Shown here in pieces: positions 55,292 to 64,000 of a stretch of 64,000 bases of DNA (within the stretch, counting starts at the first letter, position 1; each line of letters opens with the position of its first letter). The stretch covers positions 434,001 to 498,000 of the forward strand of contig JASBRY010000008.1 in the NCBI GenBank assembly GCA_030149165.1, written 5' to 3'. The stretch is from Phycisphaerales bacterium. GTDB lineage: Bacteria > Planctomycetota > Phycisphaerae > Phycisphaerales > UBA1924. The notes beneath the pieces were generated by a model. The model worked only from the letters and a program-made list of their open reading frames with translations. It did not search any database and was not told the DNA's origin. The translations under genes were made by a program, and so were the position numbers.

Positions 55292-57076
55292 TCAGAGCGA
55301 GATCTTGTCGGTACCCATGGAGCCGTGATCGTCCATACCACCACGCGATGGTGCTGGTGAACCGCCGAAGCCGCCCATGCCTCCGCCATCGCTGGAGTCT
55401 CCGCCGCCTTCTCCGAGATCGCCGGAGTCACCCCACTGTGCACGCTTGAGTGACAAGCCGATCTTGCGATCGTCTATGTCCACGCGGAGGATCTTGACTT
55501 CCAGTTCTTCGTCGATCGCGACGACATCTTGTGGGTTCTCGATCTTGTGATCCGCGAGTTCGGAGATGTGGAGCAGACCTTCGAGATCGTCTTCAAGCTC
55601 AACGAAGACACCGAAGTTGGTGATCTTGGTGACCTTGCCCTTAACGACCATACCAGGCTGGTACGCGCTCGGGATCGCATCGAGCCATGGATCTTCAGTG
55701 AGTTGCTTGATGCCGAGCGAGATGCGCTGCTTGTCACGATCGACTTCGAGTACCACACACTGGACCTCGTCGTTCTTCGAGTACAGCTCGTTGGGATGTG
55801 TGACCTTCTTGGTCCACGACATATCGGAGATGTGGAGCAAGCCGTCGATGCCTGGTTCGATCTCAACAAACGCGCCGTAGTTCGCGAGGTTGCGGATCGC
55901 GCCGGTGACGATGGTGCCTGGAGGGTACTTCTCGGAAACGAGTTCCCAAGGATTGACCTCGACCTGCTTCATGCCGAGCGAGATCTCTTGCTTGTTCTTG
56001 TCGATCTCGAGGACAACGACTTCGACCTCGTCGCCTGGATTGACGATCTCGCTTGGGTGATTCACGCGGCGAGTCCACGACATCTCGGAGATGTGGACCA
56101 GACCTTCGATGCCTTCATCCAAGCGGATGAACGCGCCGTAGGACATGATGTTGACCACTTCACCCTTGATGCGTGATCCGACAGGGAATCGCTCTTCGAT
56201 CTCTTCCCATGGCGACGACTCGGTCTGCTTGAGACCAAGCGCGATCTTCTCTTTGTCGTGATCGATGTTGAGGACCTTGACCTCGACCTTGTCGTCGATC
56301 TTGAGCATCTCCGATGGGTGATTGATGCGTCCCCACGACATGTCGGTGATGTGGAGGAGCCCGTCGATACCGCCGAGATCAACAAACGCACCGAAGTCCG
56401 CGATGTTCTTGACAGTACCCTTGACGATCTGACCCTCTTCGAGGGTGGACATCAAGCGGCGCTTCGCTTCTGCACGCTCAGTCTCAACGAGACGGCGACG
56501 CGAGATCACGATGTTGCGACGCTCGGTATCGATCTTGAGAATCTCAGCACGGATCTTGCGACCAACAAACTCATCGAGGTTGTGTGGACGGCGGATATCG
56601 ACCTGCGATGCTGGGAGGAACACTGGGACACCGATGTCTACCAGAAGACCGCCTTTGATCTTCCGCATGACCATACCTTCGATGACATCCTCTTCCTTGG
56701 TGGTGTCGACGATGCGCTGCCAAGCGATCTGACGATCTGCTTTGCGCTTGGAGAGTTCGACGATGCCTTCGGAGTTCTCGAGCGACTCGAGGAGCACATC
56801 GACCTCGTCACCGATCTTGAGACCGGTCATGTCTTCAAACTCGTCCTTATCGATCAAGCCTTCGCTTTTGAGTCCGACATCGACAACGACATCGTCACCA
56901 GCAAACCCGATCACGGTGCCCTTGATGAGCTTACCCGAGGTCAGGTCGGTCGCTTGTTCAGTGAGAATCGAATCCATCTGTTCGGAGCTGTCGGAGTTGC
57001 CGAAGGCTTCGCCCAGAAGTGCCATCGCTTCGTCGTCATTGATTCCGAGTGAAGCGATTAGATTTTCATCGATCAT
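55292..57076 (-). CDS. rpsA: 30S ribosomal protein S1
   Basis: The protein has 594 residues with six S1 (OB-fold) domains at about 50-115, 130-200, 215-285, 300-372, 387-460 and 474-545. The last four carry the repeated 'G.V..I..FGAFV.L..G.EGLLHISDMSW' pattern. After the sixth domain comes a roughly 45-residue low-complexity tail rich in Gly, Ser and Asp (GEGGGDSSDGGGMGGFGG). S1 recruits mRNAs to the ribosome. GGAAGGA lies before the ATG. It has its own promoter at 57328-57357, a leader of about 245 nt with two strong hairpins, and its own terminator. Confidence 0.95.
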   Translation of the reverse strand: MIDENLIASLGINDDEAMALLGEAFGNSDSSEQMDSILTEQATDLTSGKLIKGTVIGFAGDDVVVDVGLKSEGLIDKDEFEDMTGLKIGDEVDVLLESLENSEGIVELSKRKADRQIAWQRIVDTTKEEDVIEGMVMRKIKGGLLVDIGVPVFLPASQVDIRRPHNLDEFVGRKIRAEILKIDTERRNIVISRRRLVETERAEAKRRLMSTLEEGQIVKGTVKNIADFGAFVDLGGIDGLLHITDMSWGRINHPSEMLKIDDKVEVKVLNIDHDKEKIALGLKQTESSPWEEIEERFPVGSRIKGEVVNIMSYGAFIRLDEGIEGLVHISEMSWTRRVNHPSEIVNPGDEVEVVVLEIDKNKQEISLGMKQVEVNPWELVSEKYPPGTIVTGAIRNLANYGAFVEIEPGIDGLLHISDMSWTKKVTHPNELYSKNDEVQCVVLEVDRDKQRISLGIKQLTEDPWLDAIPSAYQPGMVVKGKVTKITNFGVFVELEDDLEGLLHISELADHKIENPQDVVAIDEELEVKILRVDIDDRKIGLSLKRAQWGDSGDLGEGGGDSSDGGGMGGFGGSPAPSRGGMDDHGSMGTDKISL

Positions 57077-57225
57077 GTTGTGTGATTCCTTCCCTGCCCG
57101 CGAGCGGACAGATCGATCAAGGATTGACGCCGTCGGCCGAGCGTGTCGATCTTGATCACCGAGTCGATCCTAGAACAGATCAAATCGGGTGCTCCCTGAT
57201 GGAAGCGGCTTGGGTTGCGTTGTTG

Positions 57226-57292
57226 GCGCTGCTGGACCATCCAGCAGCGCGCGAAGGCCGATCCCGCACTCGGAGTTGCTCCGAAAGCGGGA
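57226..57292 (-). promoter_or_regulatory. Structured 5' leader of rpsA with two hairpins
   Basis: Hairpin 1 (57226-57250) is a perfect 11-bp stem, GCGCTGCTGGA with TCCAGCAGCGC, and a 3-nt loop. Hairpin 2 (57262-57292) pairs TCCCGC with GCGGGA outside and TCGGAG with CTCCGA inside, separated by a 2x2 internal loop. Both lie between the predicted start of transcription and the rpsA ATG, 150-215 bp before it. Confidence 0.65.
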
Positions 57293-57327
57293 AGAGAGGA
57301 TAGAACCTCCAAGAGGATCAGAAAACC

Positions 57328-57357
57328 TGTATAGGCACTAAATTACAGAGATTTCAA
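57328..57357 (-). promoter_or_regulatory. Sigma70-type promoter of rpsA
   Basis: The minus strand reads TTGAAA (57357-57352), 18 bases, then TATACA (57333-57328). Transcription would begin near 57321. Confidence 0.55.
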
Positions 57358-57640
57358 CAATTTAAACTGTTCCAATTTCGACGATCCGATGGGATGATCG
57401 AGCGATGTGAGTTCGGACGCTCAAATCGAGCAAAAATCTCTTGAAGAATCCCTCCCTGCATATCCAGAAAAACAGCCCGAGATGAACTGAGAAGGGGTAT
57501 GATTCGAGTCCCGGCGGCTGTCGTTTTGTCGCCCGATGACGATGGGCAGCGCGTCATCGGATCTGTGCGATCGGGTGCTGCGTCACAAGGCGTGAGACGC
57601 CCGCCCGGCTTACCCCGGACGCTTGACTGGATGCATACAT
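57358..57640. other. Intergenic region upstream of glutamate dehydrogenase
   Basis: About 280 bp without a gene I can support, between the divergent rpsA promoter and gdhA. GC-rich inverted segments occur around 57530-57610, but none is a clean hairpin. It presumably holds the gdhA promoter. Confidence 0.4.
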
Positions 57641-58957
57641 ATGACTGCAACAGCGACAGAGCTCCCCCGTGGATCGGTCACCGATGAACTCGGATTCCCG
57701 GATGACCCCAACAACCTGTACACCCAGACCGTGAACACGATGCTGGGAGCCGCGGAACTCATCAACCTCAAGCACCGCACGCGGATCATTCTCGCTCAAC
57801 CAAAGAACGAGATCATGGTTCACTTTCCAGTAAAGATGGACGACGGGCACCACAAGCTCTTCAAGGGATACCGCATCCAGCACAACAACGCGTGCGGCCC
57901 TTACAAAGGCGGCTTTCGTTTCCACCCCGATGTCCACCTCGATGATGTCAAATCTCTCGCGTTCCTCATGACGATGAAATGTGCTGTTGTCCGCATCCCA
58001 TTCGGAGGCGGCAAGGGCGGTGTCAAAGTCAACACGCGTGAACTTTCTGAGGGTGAACTCCAAAGACTGTCCCGCCGCTACTGCAGCGCGATCATGGATC
58101 AGATCGGACCGGATGTCGACATCCCAGCGCCGGATGTTGGAACCAACGCACAGATCATGGCATGGTTCGCGGACACCTACATGATGTCCTCGAAGCACCA
58201 GCACCACGACGCGCTCCGCTGTGTCACCGGCAAGCCGGTCGAGTTCGGCGGATCCGCCGGACGCGAAAAGGCAACAGGTCAGGGTGTCGCGGACACACTC
58301 GCTGAGATGCTCCCAGGCATCGGCATCCCTCTTCAGGGCATGAAGGTCTCGCTCCTCGGTTTCGGTAATGTGAACGGCTGGGGCGGACAGATCCTTCAGG
58401 ACATGGGCGCCAAGATCGTCGCCGTCATGGACCACACTGGAGGAATCCGCAACGACAACGGCATCGACTGTAAGGACCTGTACCAGTACAACATGAAGAC
58501 CGGCGGCGTCGCAGGATACGACAAAGCAGACGCGATCGATGAAGAGACCTTCTACCGCACACCGGTTGATGTCTTTATCCCTGGTGCACTCGAGCAGATG
58601 ATCAAAGAGAAGCAAGCGGAATGGCTCGACTGTAAGGTCATGGCTGAAGCCGCGAACGCTCCTTGTGATCCGAGCGGCGATCGGAAGCTTGACGAGAAGG
58701 GCATCGAAGTCATCCCAGCGATCCTCGCGAACGCTGGTGGCGTGACCGTGTCCTACTTCGAATGGGTCCAGAACAAGAACGCCGTGACCTGGTCCGCGGA
58801 GCAGGTTGACCGCGAACTCAACCGACACATGGTCGTCGCGGCACAGCGTACGCTCGAGCGTCGCAACGAGCTCAACTGCTCGCTGCGTACCGCGGCGTTC
58901 GCTTCAGCGCTCGATCACATCGGTGATGTCTACAAGGTCCGCGGCATCTTCCCTTGA
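57641..58957 (+). CDS. Glutamate dehydrogenase (Glu/Leu/Phe/Val family)
   Basis: The protein has 438 residues, typical of the hexameric small GDH. The substrate domain has GYRIQHNNACGPYKGGFRFHP, where the second Lys binds the carboxylate. The catalytic Lys lies in GGGKGGV with the Asp in DVDIPAPDVGT. The dinucleotide domain follows with SLLGFGNVNGWGGQ, a GxGxxG motif. It interconverts glutamate and 2-oxoglutarate with ammonia. Cofactor preference is not clear from the motif. The ATG at 57641 is used; the TTG six codons earlier lacks a better site. A perfect terminator follows. Confidence 0.93.
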   Translation: MTATATELPRGSVTDELGFPDDPNNLYTQTVNTMLGAAELINLKHRTRIILAQPKNEIMVHFPVKMDDGHHKLFKGYRIQHNNACGPYKGGFRFHPDVHLDDVKSLAFLMTMKCAVVRIPFGGGKGGVKVNTRELSEGELQRLSRRYCSAIMDQIGPDVDIPAPDVGTNAQIMAWFADTYMMSSKHQHHDALRCVTGKPVEFGGSAGREKATGQGVADTLAEMLPGIGIPLQGMKVSLLGFGNVNGWGGQILQDMGAKIVAVMDHTGGIRNDNGIDCKDLYQYNMKTGGVAGYDKADAIDEETFYRTPVDVFIPGALEQMIKEKQAEWLDCKVMAEAANAPCDPSGDRKLDEKGIEVIPAILANAGGVTVSYFEWVQNKNAVTWSAEQVDRELNRHMVVAAQRTLERRNELNCSLRTAAFASALDHIGDVYKVRGIFP

Positions 58958-58978
58958 TCCCAGCATCAACTCAAAAGC

Positions 58979-59007
58979 AAACACGCCCGATCGGGCGTGT
59001 TTTTTTA
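58979..59007. terminator. Intrinsic terminator shared by gdhA and the TPR gene
   Basis: ACACGCCC-GATC-GGGCGTGT (58981-59000) is a self-complementary stem followed by TTTTTTT on the + strand. AAs flank it on the other side, so it can also act on the convergent gene. Confidence 0.92.
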
Positions 59008-59030
59008 TGCGTGTATTGAAGACCTGTGAG

Positions 59031-60335
59031 TTACTTTTCGCTTCCTGCTGGATCCGAGTAGCGACGCAGCAGCTCGACAATCCTCGGCTGCTGACGCTCG
59101 ATACGCAGTGAGCGGCGCATCGCATCCACGGCACGCTCGCGAGCACCGCCGTCTGTCTTTCCGTTCCAAAGGTAGTTGTTAAGTTCACAGACCGCGATGC
59201 CGTTGAGACCTGGGTAGTGGTTCGGATCGAGATTCACAGAGGAGTTGAATGCTTGGAGCGCGTCGTCATAGCGTCGCAAGCGGAAGTATCCCGATCCCAA
59301 TCGTTCGTACGCGACGGTGTCCGGCTCGATGAGTACGAGCTGCTCGAGAGCGGCGACCATTTCTGCGTAGCGCTCGAGCTGGTTGAGTGAATCCGCGAGA
59401 TTCAACAGCAGTCCCGTCCCAGGTGCTTCCATCATGTCCGCGGCTTGCTGATACTCGACAATCGCGTCTTCGTGCTGATCCATCGCAGCGTAGACATTTC
59501 CGAGGTGCATGCGAGCACGCCCGCTCGGTGGATCGGCGCGGACAGCACGCTGTGCATAGGGGATCGCTTGCTCAGCAGCGCCAGACTCAAGATGCACGAT
59601 CGAGAGCCCGAGGTTTGCATCAAAGGCGCTCGGACGGATCGAGAGCGCTCGGAGGTACGCACGCTTGGATTCTTCGAGTGCTCCGAGCTTGTGGAGCACA
59701 TTGGCGTGACGATACTGCGCGAGGTAGTTGCGTGGTTCGTTGCGGACCGCCGCGGCGTATTGACGCTCGGCGCGTTCGTAGTCCGCCAACTCCATGTAGA
59801 TATCACCCGATTCGATGTACGCTCGTGTGAAGCGAGGGTTGATCGCAATCGCACGCTCGAGTTCCCGCAGCGCCGCTTCGAGATCTCCACTGGAGTAGAG
59901 CTCGACGGCACGCGAAAGAGATTCTTCTTCTCGAGACTTTGGGGATGGAAGATCGATGATTGGTTCGTTGGTCTGGACTGGACGCGAGCCATCGCTTGCC
60001 GATGGTCGCTCGTCGATGATCTCCATCACGACCTCATCGAGCGATTCTGGTTCTGTGCGAGCATTAGACTGGGTCTCTGTCGGAGTCTCGCGTGGACGCT
60101 GCTGCTGGATCCATTCGGATTGATCGACCGGCTGCTCGTTCTGAGCCGTGGTCTGGGGGTCCTCGTTGGTCTGCATCTCTTCGATCTGACGCGCTTCACG
60201 CTCGGCGGCCTTGCGGTCCTGATGCTTCTTGATCGCTTTGCAACCACCCAGAGTCCCTGCGCATCCGATCAGGATCGAGGCGCTCAGGAGCGTGAGGGTC
60301 TGCTGCTTGATGAATGTCGTGTTCTTGTGCGTCAT
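59031..60335 (-). CDS. TPR-repeat lipoprotein
   Basis: The protein has 434 residues. A lipoprotein signal (TLLSASILIGC-AG) is followed by a charged, low-complexity region rich in Glu, Gln and Arg to about residue 150. About seven tetratricopeptide repeats then follow, including SRAVELYSSGDLEAALRELERAIAINP, AYIESGDIYMELADYERAERQYAAAV and YERLGSGYFRLRRYDDALQAFNSSV. TPRs mediate protein-protein interactions; the partner is unknown. ATG 60335 is chosen since it gives a normal lipoprotein signal; AGGAT lies upstream. It is divergent from the SDR gene across 53 bp. Confidence 0.87.
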   Translation of the reverse strand: MTHKNTTFIKQQTLTLLSASILIGCAGTLGGCKAIKKHQDRKAAEREARQIEEMQTNEDPQTTAQNEQPVDQSEWIQQQRPRETPTETQSNARTEPESLDEVVMEIIDERPSASDGSRPVQTNEPIIDLPSPKSREEESLSRAVELYSSGDLEAALRELERAIAINPRFTRAYIESGDIYMELADYERAERQYAAAVRNEPRNYLAQYRHANVLHKLGALEESKRAYLRALSIRPSAFDANLGLSIVHLESGAAEQAIPYAQRAVRADPPSGRARMHLGNVYAAMDQHEDAIVEYQQAADMMEAPGTGLLLNLADSLNQLERYAEMVAALEQLVLIEPDTVAYERLGSGYFRLRRYDDALQAFNSSVNLDPNHYPGLNGIAVCELNNYLWNGKTDGGARERAVDAMRRSLRIERQQPRIVELLRRYSDPAGSEK

Positions 60336-60388
60336 GGCCCATCCTATTCGTTCAACTCGTCGCGTACACTCGATCAAGGAGTTCTGCT

Positions 60389-61195
60389 GTGCAATCAATC
60401 ACCAATCCACTCGAATCTCGTATCGCTCTGATCACCGGCGCTTCGGCAGGGATCGGATGCGACTGTGCTCTGCACCTTGCATCGCTTGGTGCGAAGCTGA
60501 TCCTCAACGCCCGCCGAGAGAAAAAACTCACGGAACTGGCGCAGCGGATCGACGACCAGTACCCCACTGCTGACGGATCATCCAGATCCGTCATCGTCGC
60601 GGGAGATGCCGCCGATCAGTCCGTTATCGACGAAATGATGAACGCATCCACACAACTGGGCGCACAAACACCTGACATTGTGGTCGTCAACGCCGGGAGA
60701 GGGCTCAACGGCTCGGTCATGACCTCTGATACGACGCAATGGGAGGAGATGGTTCGCACAAACCTGCTCGGAGCCGCTCATCTGATCCGCTCAGCTGGAT
60801 CCAAACTCGTGGAGCTCCAGGAATCGAGAGATTGGCCCGAAGGCGGGGCCTCGGATCTGGTGATCTTGGGATCGACTGTGGGTCGTCACATCTCCCCGTT
60901 CTCCTCGATGTACGGCTCCACGAAGTTCGCCGTCAACTCGCTCGCCGAAGCCGCTCGCCGAGAGCTCGGTCCCAAGGGCGTCCGCGTGACGCTCATTGAG
61001 CCGGGGATCGTGAGGTCGGAGTTTCAGCAGGTCGCGGGATACGACGAGCAGAAGTTCGGGGAGCTGATGGACAGCATCGAGCCTGTGCTGACTCCGATGG
61101 ACATCGCTCGCTCGATCGGGTTCATTGTGTCACAACCCGCCGCGGTGCATATCTGTGATGCCGTGATCCGTCCGACGCGTCAGGAATATCCGTAA
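60389..61195 (+). CDS. Short-chain dehydrogenase/reductase
   Basis: The protein has 268 residues, classical SDR length. The cofactor motif TGASAGIG is at about residues 15-22, the NAG motif is in VVNAGRGLNG, and the catalytic Ser and YxxxK are in VILGSTVGRH and MYGSTKFAVN. The conserved 'RVTLIEPGIVRSEF' follows. The basic residue after the Rossmann strand (NARREKKL) suggests NADP(H). The substrate cannot be told. GTG 60389 is chosen as the start because AAGGAG lies seven bases before it; a longer frame from 60314 starts inside the divergent TPR gene. Confidence 0.88.
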   Translation: MQSITNPLESRIALITGASAGIGCDCALHLASLGAKLILNARREKKLTELAQRIDDQYPTADGSSRSVIVAGDAADQSVIDEMMNASTQLGAQTPDIVVVNAGRGLNGSVMTSDTTQWEEMVRTNLLGAAHLIRSAGSKLVELQESRDWPEGGASDLVILGSTVGRHISPFSSMYGSTKFAVNSLAEAARRELGPKGVRVTLIEPGIVRSEFQQVAGYDEQKFGELMDSIEPVLTPMDIARSIGFIVSQPAAVHICDAVIRPTRQEYP

Positions 61196-61211
61196 TCTAT
61201 TCGGACGCCGT

Positions 61212-61595
61212 TCAGCGCCCCAGGAAATGCTTTGGCACATCCCCGAAGTCCACGCGGACGACGGAGCGGATGCCTCCACGTCCCTTCCAGTTGGTTTCGA
61301 TCTGGAGCCAGTTGGGATTGATGACCTTGACCAAATCATCGCGGATTATGTTCGTCACGGCTTCGAAGAACGCGCCCTCGTTGCGGAAGCTGTGGTAGTA
61401 GAGCTTGAGTGATTTGAGCTCGATGCACTTGCCGCCGTCTTTGGCGGCGTGGGGTTCGTAGCGGAGCGTCACGACACCAAAGTCCGGATGTCCGGTGATC
61501 GGACACATGCTCGTGAACTCCTCGGCGATGTGTTCGATCACGAACGGTGAATCCGAGGGGGTCGGGAAGACTTCAAAGACGGTTGCATCAGGCAT
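61212..61595 (-). CDS. queF: NADPH-dependent 7-cyano-7-deazaguanine reductase
   Basis: The protein has 127 residues, the short unimodular QueF type. The nucleophile Cys lies in FTSMCPITGHPDFG, and the QueF motif with its Glu in CIELKSLKLYYHSFRNEGAFFE. It reduces preQ0 to preQ1 in queuosine synthesis. It links logically with the GluQ-like gene at 46722, which modifies queuosine in tRNA-Asp. It lies 115 bp after rpoC, separated by a terminator. The stop is 16 bp from the convergent SDR stop. Confidence 0.95.
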   Translation of the reverse strand: MPDATVFEVFPTPSDSPFVIEHIAEEFTSMCPITGHPDFGVVTLRYEPHAAKDGGKCIELKSLKLYYHSFRNEGAFFEAVTNIIRDDLVKVINPNWLQIETNWKGRGGIRSVVRVDFGDVPKHFLGR

Positions 61596-61644
61596 GATCC
61601 AGCGTAGGCCTCGTATTTTGAGGATGAAAGCGGTCCACCAATGA

Positions 61645-61675
61645 AAGAGGGCACTCCGTTTGGAGTGCCCTCGTT
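61645..61675 (-). terminator. Intrinsic terminator of rpoC
   Basis: A perfect 11-bp stem, GAGGGCACTCC (61647-61657) with GGAGTGCCCTC (61662-61672), has a GTTT loop. On the minus strand TTTCAT follows. It would end the rpoBC transcript before queF. Confidence 0.8.
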
Positions 61676-61709
61676 GAGTCTCTATAAGAGTCTTGATTAT
61701 CGAAGCGGA

Positions 61710-64000
61710 TCAGTTGTCGCTCGTGGTTTCCGCTGGGGATTCACCAACGATGACATCGCGGATCTCGACCTGCGGCGAGCCGACCTCAGCGGTCTCGTAC
61801 TGGTCTTGTTCCATCTCAGCTTCGAGTTCCGCATCGTTGTAGTACTCGTCGTCGGCCATCGCTTCTTCGAGCTCTTCTGGACTGACGAGCGTCTTGACGC
61901 GGATGTCCTGGTATTTGCGGAAGCCGGTCCCTGCCGGGATGAGGTGTCCGAGGAGGACATTCTCTTTGAGACCGATGAGTTCGTCCTCGGCGCCGCGGAG
62001 CGACGCTTCGGTGAGCACTTTGGTTGATTCCTGGAAGGACGCACCTGAGAGGAACGACTCGCTCGAGAGTGCTGCTTTGGTGATACCAAGGAGCAGCGTG
62101 CGAGCGGACGCGGGACGAGCACGCTTGGTTTTCGCGATCTCGCCTCCCTCGGCTTCGGCCTTCATGTTCGCTTCCTTGACCTCGTCCTTCGGGTACAGCT
62201 CCCCAACACGCAGCGGCGTGGTTCCCGCATCGGTCACGCGGAGCATGCCCGCGATCTCTGCGTTCTTCTTGCGGAACTTGTACTTGTCGACGATGTCGTG
62301 CGGGAGCATATCGGTATCACCAACATTCTCGACACGAACCTTGCGGAGCATCTGCGACAAGATGAGTTCAATGTGCTTGTCATTAATAGGCACACCCTGA
62401 GCACGGTAGACATTCTGGACTTCGTCGAGCATGTACTGCCAGAGGACCTCTTCACCCTTAATACGAAGGATATCGTGAGGGATCTGAGGACCTTCGGTGA
62501 GCGAGTCGCCTGCTGTGACGAAGTCACCTGCGTGGACGAGCAGCGCCTTGTCGTTCGGGACGTGGTGGTCCTTCTCGATGCCGGAGTCGGAGATGACGCG
62601 GATGGTCATCTTGCCCTTGCGCTTGTCGGAGTGGATCTCGACCACACCCGAGATCTCAGCCATAACAGCTGGGTCCTTCGGCTTGCGTGCTTCGAAGATC
62701 TCAGTCACTCGAGGGAGACCACCAACGATGTCCGCTGAACCAGCCGCGGATCGAGGTTGACGAGCGATCATGTGACCGGACTCGATAACCTCGCCATCGG
62801 TGACTTCCAGACGCGCCTTGGCAGGCAGGTAGTGGAAGTCGAGGATGTTCCCATCGTTGTCAACGATGTTGATCTGAGGGTGCTTATCGCCCTTGTGTTC
62901 GATGACCACAAGTGCCTTCTGACCACGACCAGCGTCTTCTTCACGCACGGTCTCGCCGACCTCGATGTCCACGAACTGGACGGTACCCGGCTTCTCAGCA
63001 AGGGTCGGGGTACGGTGAGGGTCCCACTGAAGCAGCGCGGTTCCGCGCTTCACAGTGTCGCCGTTCTTCGCGTAAAGGAACGCGCCGTAAGGGACTTTGG
63101 TCTTCTCGAGTTCTTTACCCGCATCGTCGAGGATCGCGAGTTCACCGTTCCGCTTGAGCGAGACGAAGCAATCGTTGCCGTCCTCGTCTTGCACAGCGAC
63201 CTCGTTACAGTCGCGGATCTCGATGGTACCGTTGTTGAGCGCGCGGTACTCGGTATCCAGAACATCGCGAGTACCGATACCACCTGAGTGGAAGGTACGC
63301 ATCGTGAGCTGAGTACCAGGTTCACCGATCGACTGAGCGCCGATGATCCCGACCGCCATGCCCTCTTCAACGAGCTTGCCGGTCGACATGTCCATGCCGT
63401 AGTCGAGCGCCGAACATCCGGTTGCGGACTCGGAAGTGAGCGGCGAGCGGACGAGCACGCCGTCCATACCGATCTCTTCGATGCGTTTGGATGCTTCTTC
63501 GGAGATCATCTCGTTGGCGTCGACGATCTTGTCACCAGTGACTGGATCGGTAATCGCGTTGACTGAGACTCGACCGAAGACCTGCTCGGACAATGGGACA
63601 TCGATCTGCTCACCCTTGTAGATCGCACGCTTCATGATGCCTCGGCGTGAGCCACAGTCGTGCTCGCCGATGATGACGGATTGTGCGATGTCACAGAGTT
63701 TACGAGTCAGGTAACCGGAGTCCGCGGTCTTGAGCGCGGTATCCGCGAGACCCTTACGAGCACCGTGGGTGGATGAGAAGTATTCGAGGATGTGCAGACC
63801 CTCGCGGAAGTTCGCGCGGATCGGGGTTTCCATAATCTCACCCGATGGTTTCGCCATCAGACCACGCATACCAGCGAGCTGCTGCATCTGCGAGACATTA
63901 CCACGAGCACCCGAGTCACTCATCAAGTAGACCGGATTCAGGAACGCTTCGCCTTCCTTCTCCGCGATGTTCGCGTACGAGCCGTCTTCGTGACGACGAT
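61710..64000 (-). CDS. rpoC: RNA polymerase beta' subunit, C-terminal part (gene cut by window end)
   Basis: The frame is open to the window edge, so the N-terminal part of the gene lies beyond 64000. The visible 763 or so residues start with the conserved [14 protein letters not shown] and [13 protein letters not shown] of the F-bridge region. They continue through [27 protein letters not shown] (trigger loop) and [16 protein letters not shown]. The tail [18 protein letters not shown] and [16 protein letters not shown] is typical of beta'. The second zinc motif is C-x6-C-x2-C-like in '[16 protein letters not shown]'. It ends with an acidic tail of about 50 residues. Confidence 0.97.
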   Translation of the reverse strand, partial: RRHEDGSYANIAEKEGEAFLNPVYLMSDSGARGNVSQMQQLAGMRGLMAKPSGEIMETPIRANFREGLHILEYFSSTHGARKGLADTALKTADSGYLTRKLCDIAQSVIIGEHDCGSRRGIMKRAIYKGEQIDVPLSEQVFGRVSVNAITDPVTGDKIVDANEMISEEASKRIEEIGMDGVLVRSPLTSESATGCSALDYGMDMSTGKLVEEGMAVGIIGAQSIGEPGTQLTMRTFHSGGIGTRDVLDTEYRALNNGTIEIRDCNEVAVQDEDGNDCFVSLKRNGELAILDDAGKELEKTKVPYGAFLYAKNGDTVKRGTALLQWDPHRTPTLAEKPGTVQFVDIEVGETVREEDAGRGQKALVVIEHKGDKHPQINIVDNDGNILDFHYLPAKARLEVTDGEVIESGHMIARQPRSAAGSADIVGGLPRVTEIFEARKPKDPAVMAEISGVVEIHSDKRKGKMTIRVISDSGIEKDHHVPNDKALLVHAGDFVTAGDSLTEGPQIPHDILRIKGEEVLWQYMLDEVQNVYRAQGVPINDKHIELILSQMLRKVRVENVGDTDMLPHDIVDKYKFRKKNAEIAGMLRVTDAGTTPLRVGELYPKDEVKEANMKAEAEGGEIAKTKRARPASARTLLLGITKAALSSESFLSGASFQESTKVLTEASLRGAEDELIGLKENVLLGHLIPAGTGFRKYQDIRVKTLVSPEELEEAMADDEYYNDAELEAEMEQDQYETAEVGSPQVEIRDVIVGESPAETTSDN

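Noticed and set aside
57554-58828. 424-codon open frame antisense to glutamate dehydrogenase
   Set aside because: It is a shadow of the dehydrogenase gene; no recognisable domain.

Overview
The window looks like a chromosomal piece of a planctomycete of the class Phycisphaerae. The main reason is a family of seven secreted proteins that end in the same roughly 57-residue module: two D-x-x-x-D-G-x-x-NFLDVSAFL repeats followed by a terminal Gly-Cys-Pro. This matches the GC-type dockerin domain that annotators associate with this class. Base composition is moderate, coding density is high, housekeeping genes are scattered singly, and pseudopilin/T2SS-like genes are present. I found no rRNA, no convincing tRNA, no IS element, no prophage and no CRISPR array.

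Layout. 1-2974: the end of a nitrous-oxide-reductase maturation operon (nosD partial, nosF, nosY, nosL). 3336-18529: the most distinctive region, with seven GC-dockerin secreted proteins, a pseudopilin-like gene, a sensor kinase and a sigma54-dependent response regulator. 19052-21349: katG. 21471-24104: an ECF sigma/anti-sigma pair (SigK/RskA type) divergent from a fasciclin protein. 24183-27345: threonine aldolase, a DUF502 membrane protein and UDP-glucose 4-epimerase. 27346-33971: pseudopilins, a GspF/PilC platform protein and a PilT ATPase. 34200-49654: mixed housekeeping and signalling (rnhA, purS-purL fusion, an HDOD-GGDEF-REC protein, an NtrC-type regulator, ruvC, ribE, a PQQ-propeller lipoprotein, purH, an HNH nuclease, pterin dehydratase, gluQ, a DUF192 lipoprotein and an RsbU-type phosphatase). 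49681-64000: a STAS protein with gyrA, an unknown exported protein, a 29-codon mini-gene, rpsA with a structured leader, glutamate dehydrogenase, a TPR lipoprotein, an SDR, queF and the C-terminal part of rpoC.

How the genes work together. In the 3.3-18.5 kb region a 16-bp imperfect dyad, consensus TGGYYMATAGTSRYCA, occurs once upstream of each of four transcription units encoding GC-dockerin proteins. A sigma54-type -24/-12 element lies 92-103 bp downstream of each copy. A fifth copy sits at the start of the response-regulator gene. The cluster encodes its own kinase and sigma54 activator, so I infer a self-contained two-component, sigma54-dependent regulon for secreted GC-dockerin proteins. 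This is the best candidate for an undescribed system in the window. A second regulatory module is the SigK/RskA pair beside a two-domain fasciclin protein, which carries a consensus ECF promoter (GGAAC-N16-CGTC). This mirrors the SigK/RskA-MPT70/83 arrangement of mycobacteria.

All assignments come from reading motifs and context. No database search was run.
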